64,000 nucleotides of DNA, from NCBI GenBank assembly GCA_050951925.1, contig JBMNJZ010000001.1:682001-746000 (forward strand). The letters are read 5' to 3'. The translations under genes and the position numbers were made by a program. Numbering within the stretch: the first letter of the stretch is position 1; each line of letters starts with the position of its first letter. The stretch is from UBA1046 sp012511325. Its GTDB lineage: Bacteria > Bacillota > Clostridia > Saccharofermentanales > DTU023. Below, piece after piece: positions 8,523 through 17,186 of this stretch. A model generated the notes under the pieces. The model did no database searches, was not told the origin of the DNA, and saw nothing but the letters and a program-made list of their open reading frames with translations.

Positions 8523-9595
8523 CAGAGCACCTCCGCTGCGGTTGGATCCGCGCCGGAATCCTGGTCTCCGCTCTCCGCCGAAGCGGCCGTACTGATTGAT
8601 CCGCCTTCGTTGCGAGCTTGTCTTCTCGCTTCATAAGTCAGAATACCGCAAGCTATGGCGGCATTAAGCGAGTTGACTTTCCCGTATTGCGGGATGCTGA
8701 CCAGATGATCGCAGGCGCTTTTAATCTTGGCGCTCATGCCCTTGCCCTCGCTGCCGATGACCAGAGCGATGCTGCGCAGCCAATCGCTGTCTTCGGGATT
8801 TGCCGTTCCTTCCGCGTCAGCCCCGTAGATCCAGTACCCGGATTCCTTCAGGGTCTGGATAGTGGCGCCGAGGTTAGTGACGCGGGCTACGGGGACATGC
8901 TCAATCGCCCCGGCCGAGGCTTTGGCGACCGCCGCGTCCAGTGAGACGGAACGCCGCTCCGGAATGACGATCCCCGTCGCTCCGGCGGCATCGGCGATAC
9001 GGAGAATGGAGCCTAGATTATAACTTTCCTCCAGACCGTCGAGCAGAATCAATAAGGGATGGATGCCCTGCTTTTTCTGCGCTTCCCCTTGAGCGATCAG
9101 ATCGGGCAAAGAGCTATATTCGTGAGCGGCGACCTGGGCAATGATTCCCTGATGACCATAGGATGTGGCCATGCTGTCCAGGACTTCGGCCGCAACTTCG
9201 ACAGTGACGGCGCCGGCTTGCCGGCAGTCCTGAATCAGCTTGGCCAGATCCGGGTCCGTTTTGCCGTCGTCCCGTCTTTTGATCCAAATTTTGTTGATAT
9301 GGCGGCCGGCGCGCAGGGCTTCCCGGATCGGATTTCTGCCTTCCAGGCGGTCAATGGGGCCTGCCTGGGACACTGTCTGCCCGCCCGGTCTGCCGGTCTT
9401 TGCTCTCATCCGGGCGCTATGTGTTCCCGGGTTGCCTTCCAAATGCTTTCGCTCCGGCGGCGCCGATCCCGGCCTGCGGCCTGTCCTCGGCTTATCCGGT
9501 CGGCGGCCTGATCCGGAGCCGGCCGGATACTTGCCTTGTCTTTTTTTCCCGAAGGCGGCGGATCCGCCCCGTCTTTGTGCTTTATTTTGAGTCAT
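8522..9595 (-). CDS. rlmB: 23S rRNA 2'-O-ribose methyltransferase, RlmB/TrmH family
   Basis: A SPOUT-fold RNA methyltransferase that in the RlmB subfamily methylates the ribose of G2251 (E. coli numbering) in 23S rRNA. The substrate-binding domain begins at LEGRNPIREALRAGRHINKI, near residue 84. The SAM-binding knot is seen in LDGLEESYNLGSILRIADAA, IALVIGSEGKGMS and SIPQYGKVNSLNAAIACGI. The first 80 or so residues are an Arg/Gly/Pro-rich basic extension absent from minimal family members, probably RNA-binding. The C-terminal 25 residues are Ser/Ala/Asp-rich. It lies between mrnC and sigH as in other Firmicutes (yacO). Confidence 0.9.
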   Translation of the reverse strand: MTQNKAQRRGGSAAFGKKRQGKYPAGSGSGRRPDKPRTGRRPGSAPPERKHLEGNPGTHSARMRAKTGRPGGQTVSQAGPIDRLEGRNPIREALRAGRHINKIWIKRRDDGKTDPDLAKLIQDCRQAGAVTVEVAAEVLDSMATSYGHQGIIAQVAAHEYSSLPDLIAQGEAQKKQGIHPLLILLDGLEESYNLGSILRIADAAGATGIVIPERRSVSLDAAVAKASAGAIEHVPVARVTNLGATIQTLKESGYWIYGADAEGTANPEDSDWLRSIALVIGSEGKGMSAKIKSACDHLVSIPQYGKVNSLNAAIACGILTYEARRQARNEGGSISTAASAESGDQDSGADPTAAEVL

Positions 9596-9633
9596 CTTAC
9601 TCCCGTGCCGCTTTTAAAAGAGCGAGTATTTGC

Positions 9634-10050
9634 TTAGGTGGCATTGTCGCTGAGGATCAGGTTCATCAGCTCGGTCAGGCGCTCCCGGTTATGGGCCAGA
9701 TAATGATAACCGATCAGGGCCTCCAGAGCTGTGGCGTGGCGATATTGAATCGGGTCGGCGTGGCGCGGCAGACTGCCGGGATCGTGATTTCGCGCCCGGC
9801 GGATCAGAGCCGCTTCCTCCTGATCCAGCAGCGGCATTAACTTGCCCAGAGCTTCAGCTTGCGCGGCTGCCGAGACGATCCTGACCGCGGCGCGATGCAG
9901 ATCGCCTGAATTGCAGGCGGACTGTTGTCCCGCCAGGGCCATGCGGACATGCAAATCGAAAACAGAGTCTCCGATCCAGGCCAAAGTAGAAATTGGCATT
10001 TCCCGCAGATCGCAGGTGATGGGCTGATGTTCTAATTGAAATGCTTCCAA
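9634..10050 (-). CDS. mrnC: Mini-ribonuclease III
   Basis: MrnC is a small RNase III-like dimeric nuclease without a double-stranded-RNA-binding domain; in Bacillus it matures 23S rRNA. At 138 residues it has the expected size. It shows STLAWIGDSVFDLHVRM (the RNase III signature with acidic metal ligands) and ATALEALIGYHYL with the second catalytic Glu. The start is TTG at 10050, preceded by AGGTGAG at proper spacing. That ribosome-binding site lies inside a 14-base tandem duplication covering the end of cysS. Confidence 0.9.
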   Translation of the reverse strand: MEAFQLEHQPITCDLREMPISTLAWIGDSVFDLHVRMALAGQQSACNSGDLHRAAVRIVSAAAQAEALGKLMPLLDQEEAALIRRARNHDPGSLPRHADPIQYRHATALEALIGYHYLAHNRERLTELMNLILSDNAT

Positions 10051-10078
10051 TAGTTTAGCTCACCTAGTTTAGCTCACC
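10051..10078. repeat. 14-bp exact tandem duplication at the cysS/mrnC junction
   Basis: The unit TAGTTTAGCTCACC occurs twice in a row (10051-10064 and 10065-10078). Read on the reverse strand, one copy supplies the last codons and stop of cysS and the other supplies the AGGTGAG ribosome-binding site of mrnC. A slipped-strand duplication would both end cysS and create the spacing to mrnC. Confidence 0.9.
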
Positions 10079-11490
10079 GTTACTTTCGGTCCTTGCGGCG
10101 TGTCCTCAATTTTGTAGCCGGCGGCGGCGATCTCGTCGCGCAGGCTGTCCGCCAGAGCAAAATCACGCTCTTTCTTTGCCGCCTGACGGCGCTCCACCAG
10201 CTCCATGATCCCGGCCGGGATGTCAACTTCAGAGCCGAGTGCGGGATCAAGACCCATAACATCCAGCAGTTCAAGCAATTTGTCCCGGACGGCTTTCAAG
10301 GCAGGGCCGGAGACGCCGGGAACGGCGGCCGCGGTATTGGCGGCGCGCACCAGGTCAAAGATGGCGGCGATTGCGTCTGCCGTGTTCAGATCGTCGGACA
10401 TGCCGCGTTCCCATTCGGCTTCGGCTTTGGCTGCCGCTGCGGCCAGCGCCTTTTCCGCGGCTTGTGCCTGAGGGCCTGCAGCCTCGGCGGGCGCGCCTGC
10501 CGAGACATGTTTCAGATTATCGACACTGTTGGTAATGCGTTGCCAGGAGTTGACAGCGGCATCCAGCAGATCCTTTTCAAAGTTGATCGGCATTCTGTAG
10601 TGGGCCTGCAGCATGAAGAAGCGCAGAACCATCGGCGGATATTTTGCGGTCAGATCGCGGACCAGGAAGAAATTGCCCTTGGATTTGGACATTTTTTCTT
10701 TGTCTATATTGATAAAGCCGTTGTGCATCCAGTAGCGGACAAAGGTTTTGCCGGTTGCGCATTCACTTTGGGCGATCTCATTCTCATGATGGGGGAAGAC
10801 CAGGTCCACACCGCCGCAGTGCAGATCGATGGTTTCGCCGAGGGTTGCTCTGGTCATGGCCGAGCACTCGATATGCCATCCGGGGCGACCGTCGCCCCAG
10901 GGAGACGGCCAGAAAGGCTCTCCTTCTTTCTTAAATTTCCAGAGCACAAAATCCAGAGGGCTCTTTTTGTCTTCTTTGCCGCCAACACGGTCGGAAGCGC
11001 CTGCCAGCAGGTCTTCCACATTCTTGCCGGACAACTTGCCGTAGTTGGGATTCTTGGCGATTTCAAAATAGACGCCGTCGGAGGAGACATAAGTGAAGCC
11101 CTTTTCTTCCAGCATTTGAATCAGCTCGATAATATCCTCTATGCTCTCGGTAGCCCGGGGATAGATATCCGCCCGGCGGATATTGAGCGAATCGGCGTCT
11201 TTGAAATATTCCTTGATCATGCGGTTTGTGAGTTCTGAGATCGCGGTATTTTCTTCATGGGCCCGGTTGATTACCTTGTCGTCAATATCCGTGAAGTTTT
11301 GCACATAAGTGACTTTATAGCCGCTGTGTTCCAGATAGCGTCTCAGGGTATCGAAAGTTATGAAAGGGCGGGCGTTGCCGATATGGAAAAAGTCATAGAC
11401 CGTAGGTCCGCAGACATATATTTTGAAATGATTTTCTTCCAGCGGGGTCAGTTCTTCTTTTCTGCGCGTTAAGGTGTTATATACTTTCAT
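10069..11490 (-). CDS. cysS: Cysteinyl-tRNA synthetase
   Basis: CysRS charges tRNA-Cys with cysteine. The class I signatures are HIGNARPF (HIGH) and KMSKSKGNF (KMSKS); zinc ligands are in YVCGPTVYD, WHIECSAMT and HHENEIAQSE. The start is taken at 11490 (MKVYNTL), because a GAGGAG sequence sits 8 bases upstream and this is the conserved N-terminus; an upstream in-frame start at 11595 would read through the 6S RNA gene. The C-terminal region has an Ala-rich stretch (about residues 365-390). It is followed by mrnC and rlmB in the usual Firmicutes order. Confidence 0.95.
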   Translation of the reverse strand: MKVYNTLTRRKEELTPLEENHFKIYVCGPTVYDFFHIGNARPFITFDTLRRYLEHSGYKVTYVQNFTDIDDKVINRAHEENTAISELTNRMIKEYFKDADSLNIRRADIYPRATESIEDIIELIQMLEEKGFTYVSSDGVYFEIAKNPNYGKLSGKNVEDLLAGASDRVGGKEDKKSPLDFVLWKFKKEGEPFWPSPWGDGRPGWHIECSAMTRATLGETIDLHCGGVDLVFPHHENEIAQSECATGKTFVRYWMHNGFINIDKEKMSKSKGNFFLVRDLTAKYPPMVLRFFMLQAHYRMPINFEKDLLDAAVNSWQRITNSVDNLKHVSAGAPAEAAGPQAQAAEKALAAAAAKAEAEWERGMSDDLNTADAIAAIFDLVRAANTAAAVPGVSGPALKAVRDKLLELLDVMGLDPALGSEVDIPAGIMELVERRQAAKKERDFALADSLRDEIAAAGYKIEDTPQGPKVTVS

Positions 11491-11514
11491 TTTTATTGTC
11501 TCCTCGCAATATAC

Positions 11515-11685
11515 AAGACCCGGAATGCCGTCCCCCTCGATTGACGCCCAGCATTTCGCCAGGTGGGTGCCCTGCGGCGGTCTTAGATCATCCACTCTAA
11601 GGCGGTTCGATCCTATTCCACACTAACCCGGACTCCCTTTTATGTCATGGTGGCTCAATATGAGGGGTATCGAACATCCCAGGCA
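11515..11685 (-). ncRNA. ssrS: 6S RNA (regulator of RNA polymerase)
   Basis: Reading the reverse strand from about 11684, the 5' arm CCTGGGATG (11683-11675) pairs over 9 bases with the 3' arm CATTCCGGG (11527-11519). After the 5' arm come GTTCG and a TTGAGCC element, and near the 3' side a CACCCACCTGG element followed by GGGGACGGCAT. These match the layout of 6S RNA, including the E. coli GAGATGTTCG and CGGCATCTC strands. Length is about 170 bases. It ends some 25 bases before cysS with no T-run, so it may be processed from, or read through into, a cysS transcript. Exact ends are estimates. Confidence 0.78.
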
Positions 11686-11690
11686 AGTAT

Positions 11691-11696
11691 ATTTTA
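11691..11696 (-). promoter_or_regulatory. -10 element for the 6S RNA
   Basis: TAAAAT on the reverse strand lies 7 bases before the predicted 5' end of the 6S RNA. No good -35 is visible at 17 bases. The remaining intergenic stretch 11697-11820 is shared with the divergent ABC exporter and shows no other structure I can defend. Confidence 0.5.
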
Positions 11697-11820
11697 GCAC
11701 AAACGCTGCTGCCCTGCCGATTTAGGTCGCAGATGTAAGATTTGTTCTCTGAGCTGCTGCCGGAGATCCGTGTTAAAATGGTTTTTATCAGGCATCATAT
11801 GCGGTAAAGGAAATAATTTC

Positions 11821-13788
11821 TTGTCGGAAGTTGAACAGCAACAGAGAGTCAATCCGGCATTTGATCTGTTGGATGAGGATAAGCGCAGGGCTGTTCTACG
11901 GCCCCGGCAGTATACACTGCCCTATATGCTGAGATTCATCTCTAGTCCGGTGCTCAAAAGCCGGCGCATTGTCCTGGCCGGACTGGGTTATGCTGTCAGC
12001 AGCGGCTTATTGCCGGTTCTGGCCTCCTTTATTGTCTATTATTTGACCATGATTCTGCAAAGTCCGGCGGGCGACTTGGAGACGCTTCTGCTTTATGCCG
12101 GGGGCTATGCTGTTTTATTCATTATTTTGTCAGTGCTGGCCACGAATTTGCTCAACCGCAATTACAATTTTTTTATGGAACTGCGGATCGGCTATATGAA
12201 TCAGGCTTTGCGCCGGTATATGCTGATGGACCTGGGGCTTTTTGAGAATTCGGCCTTTCTGGACGAGATCGGCAAATGGTCCTGGGCTTTATCCAGTAAT
12301 AATGCCGGTCTGGAGGGCACCTGGCATAAGCTGTTCGAGCTGGGCGGCACTGCTGTGTCGGTTCTTCTGCTGGGGCTTCTGCTGTCTTGGCAAAGCCCTG
12401 TGATCATGCTGGCAGGTATCGCCTTCGTCATTGTCTATTATTTCATTCAAGCCAATATCGCCAGGTATAAATATGAGCGCCGGGAAGAACAGGTCAGGCT
12501 GGCCCGCAGGCTGGGCCGGCTCTCCGATCTGGCCGCGGATTTCCGTTACGGCAAGGATATGCGCTTATTCAGGATTTACGGTTTGTTTAGATCTGCTTTC
12601 GACAGTTTGACAGTATCCTTCGAAAAGTTTCTGCGCTTATTTCATGCGCGCGAGTTTCAGCTTTCTTTCGCCGGGTCTTTGTCTTTGCTGCTGATTGATG
12701 TCGTGAGCTTTTTTATTCTCAGCTCCAATTTAGTCGCGGGCGCCATTACTTTGCCGCAATTTCTGATGCTGATTACAGCAGTGACTTTATTTGGCCAGCA
12801 GATGCTGGTGTTAGCCGAAGGCTTTGCCTATGTCAAGCGGGAAATGTTGTATTTTGCTGACACTATGAGCTTTCTGCAGGCTGACCTGCGAACATCGGGC
12901 GGCAGCGGACAGATTAATATCGGGGATGGGATTGAGATCGAGTTTGAGCAGGTGTCTTTTTCCTATCCCGGCGCCGATCAGCAAGTGCTGACGGATCTTA
13001 ATCTCAAGATCGGAAAAGGTGAAAAAGTGGCTTTGGTCGGTGTCAACGGCGCCGGTAAAACCACACTGGTTAAACTGCTGACGGGACTGTATCAGCCGAC
13101 ACAGGGGCGTATTTTATTTAACGGTACGGATATTTCAACTGTGCCGCAGCAAGAGCTCTTTCCTTTGTTCTCTGTAGTTTTCCAGGAATGCGAGCCTTTG
13201 GCGCTGACGGTAGCCGAGAATGTCGCCGGCACTGATGAGGGCATCGACAGAGAGAGAGTTGTAGCGGCGCTTAAGGCTGCGGGACTGTGGGATAAAGTGA
13301 GCACTTTCCCGCAGGGTATCGATCAGCCCTTGCTGAAATATGTGACGGATGAGGGCAAAATTCTGTCCGGCGGCGAGAATCAGAAATTGGCCATTGCCAG
13401 AGCCTTGTACCGCAAGGATAGCCGGGTGATGGTGCTGGATGAGCCGACCGCGTCCCTGGATGCCTTGGCGGAAACTAAAATCTATCAGGATCTGGAGCGA
13501 ATCCTGGCAGGGCGGACAGCATTTTTCATATCGCATCGTTTGGCTTCAACCCGCTTTTGTGATCGGATTGCTCTTCTGGACGGCGGGCGGATTAAAGAGC
13601 AGGGCACGCATGAAGAACTGATGGCTCTAGGCGGCCTCTACCGGGAGATGTTTACCGCCCAGAGCAAATATTATCGGGAGCGGGAGCAAAACAGCAAGCA
13701 GCGGTCGGAGCAAAATAGCGAGCGACGGGCGGAGCGAAACGGCAAGCGGCTGGCGGAGCAGTTGCCGAATGGGGAATTGGGAAGATGA
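11821..13788 (+). CDS. ABC exporter half-transporter, permease fused to ATPase (first of a pair)
   Basis: Residues 1-350 form the six-helix membrane domain and the remainder the nucleotide-binding domain: Walker A GVNGAGKTT, signature LSGGENQKLAIARAL, Walker B VMVLDEPTASLD and switch His in FFISHRLAS, all intact. The start is taken at TTG 11821, 9 bases after TAAAGGA; a GTG at 11770 is in frame but overlaps a -10-like TAAAAT. The C-terminus carries three 24-base repeats encoding charged octapeptides. It overlaps the next half-transporter by 4 bases, so a heterodimer is likely. The substrate cannot be read from the sequence; no peptide precursor or modifying enzyme lies beside it. Confidence 0.85.
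   Translation: MSEVEQQQRVNPAFDLLDEDKRRAVLRPRQYTLPYMLRFISSPVLKSRRIVLAGLGYAVSSGLLPVLASFIVYYLTMILQSPAGDLETLLLYAGGYAVLFIILSVLATNLLNRNYNFFMELRIGYMNQALRRYMLMDLGLFENSAFLDEIGKWSWALSSNNAGLEGTWHKLFELGGTAVSVLLLGLLLSWQSPVIMLAGIAFVIVYYFIQANIARYKYERREEQVRLARRLGRLSDLAADFRYGKDMRLFRIYGLFRSAFDSLTVSFEKFLRLFHAREFQLSFAGSLSLLLIDVVSFFILSSNLVAGAITLPQFLMLITAVTLFGQQMLVLAEGFAYVKREMLYFADTMSFLQADLRTSGGSGQINIGDGIEIEFEQVSFSYPGADQQVLTDLNLKIGKGEKVALVGVNGAGKTTLVKLLTGLYQPTQGRILFNGTDISTVPQQELFPLFSVVFQECEPLALTVAENVAGTDEGIDRERVVAALKAAGLWDKVSTFPQGIDQPLLKYVTDEGKILSGGENQKLAIARALYRKDSRVMVLDEPTASLDALAETKIYQDLERILAGRTAFFISHRLASTRFCDRIALLDGGRIKEQGTHEELMALGGLYREMFTAQSKYYREREQNSKQRSEQNSERRAERNGKRLAEQLPNGELGR
13684..13755 (+). repeat. Three 24-bp tandem repeats inside the ABC exporter 3' end
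   Basis: Units at 13684-13707, 13708-13731 and 13732-13755 share GAGC-AAA--GC-AGC-----CG and are in frame. They encode EQNSKQRS, EQNSERRA and ERNGKRLA, a charged and probably disordered tail after the ATPase domain. Confidence 0.85.
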
Positions 13789-15611
13789 AAAAAGCACCGG
13801 CCGCCGCCCAGAAAAATACTGCCGATATTTCTTCATTCAGAATTTTAAAAGTTCTCTTCTCACTGCTCTTTGCTTTGGACAAAAAATACTTTTTCATTAT
13901 TGTCAGCAATTCGCTGTCCGGCAGCGCGCTGTCGATTTTTATGATTTACATTCCGCTGGTTTTCATTCAGGGCTATCAGGCAGGTTGGGGATTGCCGCAT
14001 TTCGTATCGGCGCTTTTGCTGATCTGCCTGGTGCGCTATCTGCTTTTGCAAACGCGGGAATGGCTGAAAAAACAGGCCAATATCCGCTCGGAGCTGTTTA
14101 ATGAAAAGGTAACTCAGGAATTTGCCTCCAAAGTAATGCGGCTTGATTATGCCAAGCTTGAAGATACGGAAGTCCTTGATCTGAAGGAGCGGGCGCTGTT
14201 CCCGATCGTCTCATACGGAGGGATTTATGCACTCTGGGAATGGTTTACCGATCTCCTGGCTGCCCTGATCACTTTGCTGGGAGTACTGACCATCTTGCTG
14301 CTTTTCAGCTACTGGTTTGTACTTGCCCTGTTGTTGCTGGCTATAGTCAACCTGATCCTGCTCAAGCAGTTCACGCTGGTGATGCAGGAAGTGCAGCAAA
14401 CGATTATTCCGATCAACAGGCGCTATGGCTATTATGTCAATATTGCCACCAATCAGGATTTTCAAAAGGAATTCCGCATTTACGGCATGAATGAAATCCT
14501 TGAGCGCAAAATTGAATACTTTACGCTCGAAATGTCCTCATGGCTGAAAAATATTTATGTAGCTCAGGCCAAGGCGGAATCGAAAGTTGCGGTGGTTAAC
14601 GGGCTTACTCGTTTTATCACCTATGGTTATGCAGCTGTTCGCGTCTTGACATCAAGTTTCGGTTCCAAGATCGGACTTGGTCAGTTCACGGTGATTATCG
14701 GCGCGGCCGAGAGCTTTTCCGCTTCGCTGATGGCCGGCGTCAAAGCGGTTTTACAGTTTATTCAGTATTTGCATCATCTGCAGCCTTTCGCCCGCTTCAT
14801 GCTCTTGCCTGAAGCCGGTCAGCAGGAAGGCGATTTGCAACCCTCAGCTCATGAGTCACTGACTTTTGAGCATGTAACCTTTGTTTATCCGGGCACCGAC
14901 AAAGTCATCCTGGATGATATTTCCTTTACTATTAACCGGGGAGAAAAAATCAGCATAGTAGGCTTGAATAATGCCGGCAAAAGCACTATTGTCAAGCTGA
15001 TCTGCCGCCTGTTTGAGCCGACCGCAGGCAAAATTCTCTGGAACGGCGCGGACATCAGAGATTACAAGTATGAGGCTTATCTGCAGCAGCTATCCTGCGT
15101 GTTCCAGGATTTCCAGCTCTTTCCTTTCAGCATTTTCGCCAATATCGCGCCCCGGCGGGATGAGTCCGATCAGGCAGCCAGGGCTAGGGTGCAAGAGATC
15201 CTGGCTGAAGTTGATCTAACGGATAAAATCTCGGAATTGCCGGCAGGCATTGATACAAAACTGGACAAATCTCTCTATGAAGATGCCACGGATCTTTCTG
15301 TCGGGCAAAAGCAAAAGATCGCCATTGCCAGGGCTATCTGCAAGGAAGCTTCGCTGGTAATTCTTGATGAGCCCACCGCTGCTCTTGACCCGCTGGCCGA
15401 AAGCGAAATCTATGAGCATTTCAATCAACTGACCAGAGAACGTACCACGATCTTTATTTCACATCGGATGAGTTCTTCAGTCTTCTGCGACAGGATTTTG
15501 CTGATCAATGACGGTAGGGTCGCCGCCTATGACAGTCACGAAAAGCTGATGCAAACTGACAATCTGTATCGGCAATTATTTGAAGCACAGGCTCAGCACT
15601 ACCGCAAATAA
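13785..15611 (+). CDS. ABC exporter half-transporter, permease fused to ATPase (second of a pair)
   Basis: The partner of the preceding gene (608 residues, ATG overlapping its stop). The N-terminal 330 residues hold six hydrophobic segments. The ATPase domain has Walker A GLNNAGKST, signature LSVGQKQKIAIARAI (Val replacing the second position Gly of LSGGQ), Walker B LVILDEPTAALD and switch FISHRMSS. Both partners keep the catalytic Glu after Walker B, so no site is obviously degenerate apart from this signature change. The next gene, tig, is 140 bases on; no clear terminator lies between. Confidence 0.85.
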   Translation: MKKAPAAAQKNTADISSFRILKVLFSLLFALDKKYFFIIVSNSLSGSALSIFMIYIPLVFIQGYQAGWGLPHFVSALLLICLVRYLLLQTREWLKKQANIRSELFNEKVTQEFASKVMRLDYAKLEDTEVLDLKERALFPIVSYGGIYALWEWFTDLLAALITLLGVLTILLLFSYWFVLALLLLAIVNLILLKQFTLVMQEVQQTIIPINRRYGYYVNIATNQDFQKEFRIYGMNEILERKIEYFTLEMSSWLKNIYVAQAKAESKVAVVNGLTRFITYGYAAVRVLTSSFGSKIGLGQFTVIIGAAESFSASLMAGVKAVLQFIQYLHHLQPFARFMLLPEAGQQEGDLQPSAHESLTFEHVTFVYPGTDKVILDDISFTINRGEKISIVGLNNAGKSTIVKLICRLFEPTAGKILWNGADIRDYKYEAYLQQLSCVFQDFQLFPFSIFANIAPRRDESDQAARARVQEILAEVDLTDKISELPAGIDTKLDKSLYEDATDLSVGQKQKIAIARAICKEASLVILDEPTAALDPLAESEIYEHFNQLTRERTTIFISHRMSSSVFCDRILLINDGRVAAYDSHEKLMQTDNLYRQLFEAQAQHYRK

Positions 15612-15750
15612 TTGTTTGTCGTTGATTGTCGTCTGTTGCAGATGTTTCACAAGTTTCATATTTTTACTTTACAATGTATATGTGATAAACTTCTTAAGCA
15701 TTTATTAGAAGAATAGCTATCGACTGATAGATTAGCTAATGGAGGACTTG

Positions 15751-17154
15751 ATGACGTCAACAGTTGAGAAAAAGGAACAGAATATGGTGCAGTTCACCAT
15801 CACAATTCCCAAGGAAGAATTTAAAAAATCACTGATGTCCGCTTATCGCAAAAATATTAAGCGCTTTAGTGTCCCGGGTTTCAGAAAAGGCAAAGTCCCG
15901 TATCCGATCGTGGTCAATTATTATGGCGAAGGCGTTTTGTATGAGGATGCGATCGGCTTTGCGGTTGATCCCGCTTATAAGGAGGCGCTTGCCGAGCATG
16001 AGATTGAGCCGTTCTCGAGCCCTGAGTTGGAAATTTTGGAAATTGACGGGGAAAACGGCCTGGTCTTTACGATTGATGTCGCGGTCAAGCCGGAAGTGGT
16101 TCTGGGCGAGTATAAAGGCATCACGGCCTATCGTCCTCCCGCGGAAGTTACTGAAGAAGAAATGAGTCAGGAGATCGAGCGCGAGCGTGCCAAGGTCGCT
16201 CGCCTGATTACTGTTACAGACCGCCCGGTAGAGAAGGGCGACACGGTAAATATTGATTATGAAGGCTTCAAAGACGGTGTTGCCTTTGATGGCGGCAAGG
16301 GCGCCGGCTACGATTTGAAGATAGGTTCCGACACCTTTATTCCCGGCTTCGAGGAAGGTCTGATCGGCAAAGAATCCGGCCAGGAGCTGGATCTCGAGCT
16401 TTCCTTCCCGGAAGAATATCATGAGAAGAGTCTGGCCGGCCAGCCGGTGGTCTTTAAAGTCAAAATCAATAATATAACGACCAAGGAGCTGCCCGAGATT
16501 GACGACGAGTTCGTCAAAGATATCAGTGAATTCGATACGCTGGAAGAATATAAAGCGGATTTGCATGAGCGCCTGCTCAAGGCTGCCAATGCTTCCGCGG
16601 ATGCGGAATTCGAAGACAATCTGCTGGCAGCTTTAGTCGAGACCAGTGAAATCGATGTTCCTCATGTTATGATCCATGACGAAATCGATCGCATCGTGGA
16701 TGAGCAGCGCAACCGGATGCGTTATCAAGGCATCGAGCTGGAACAGTATCTGGAATATGCCGGCACCTCGCTGGATCAATTCAGACTGCAATTGCATGAT
16801 ACGGCGCTGAATCGCATCAAATCCCGCTTAGTCATTGATAAAATAGTCGAGACTCAGGATTTTGAGGCCACGGATGAAGAAGTCGATGCCGAAATCAAGA
16901 GCATGGCAGCGATGTACGGCTTCGAGGAAGATAAATTCAGAGAGAGTTTTGCCCCTGAATCCGATTATATCAGGAGTACAATCAGAAATAATAAGGCAGT
17001 CACTTTCCTGCGTGAGAATGGTATTGCCACTGATGTCAAGCCGGCATCCGCAGAAGATGACGAATTGGCGGAGGACTTGGCGGATACCGGGGCAGAAACA
17101 GCTGATGCCGCGGATCAGGTCGCTGACTCCGATACCGGAAACAACGAAGATTAG
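15751..17154 (+). CDS. tig: Trigger factor (ribosome-associated chaperone, peptidyl-prolyl isomerase)
   Basis: Trigger factor binds the ribosomal exit tunnel and folds nascent chains. It has the ribosome-binding signature GFRKGKVPYPIV in the N-domain, an FKBP-type isomerase domain (GDTVNIDYEGF through FPEEYHEKSL, about residues 155-240) and a long helical C-terminal domain. The start is ATG 15751 because GGAGG at 15741-15745 sits 5 bases before it; ATG 15739 would lie upstream of that site. The acidic C-tail (last 30 residues) is low complexity. tig-clpP-clpX is a standard bacterial order. Confidence 0.95.
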   Translation: MTSTVEKKEQNMVQFTITIPKEEFKKSLMSAYRKNIKRFSVPGFRKGKVPYPIVVNYYGEGVLYEDAIGFAVDPAYKEALAEHEIEPFSSPELEILEIDGENGLVFTIDVAVKPEVVLGEYKGITAYRPPAEVTEEEMSQEIERERAKVARLITVTDRPVEKGDTVNIDYEGFKDGVAFDGGKGAGYDLKIGSDTFIPGFEEGLIGKESGQELDLELSFPEEYHEKSLAGQPVVFKVKINNITTKELPEIDDEFVKDISEFDTLEEYKADLHERLLKAANASADAEFEDNLLAALVETSEIDVPHVMIHDEIDRIVDEQRNRMRYQGIELEQYLEYAGTSLDQFRLQLHDTALNRIKSRLVIDKIVETQDFEATDEEVDAEIKSMAAMYGFEEDKFRESFAPESDYIRSTIRNNKAVTFLRENGIATDVKPASAEDDELAEDLADTGAETADAADQVADSDTGNNED

Positions 17155-17186
17155 ACCGGCGATCCCGATAATTACTGAAATAGAGA

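Noticed and set aside
10093..11238. Long forward open frame opposite cysS
   Set aside because: Its protein lacks any family character, and it is the mirror of a highly conserved gene with strong codon bias; antisense frames of this kind occur opposite many genes here.
11491..11595. N-terminal extension of CysRS from an upstream ATG
   Set aside because: The extension reads through the 6S RNA, and the start at 11490 has the ribosome-binding site and the conserved N-terminus.
11491..11700. T-box leader for cysS
   Set aside because: No AGGGTGGNACCGCG-type T-box sequence or following terminator; the conserved pieces fit 6S RNA better.
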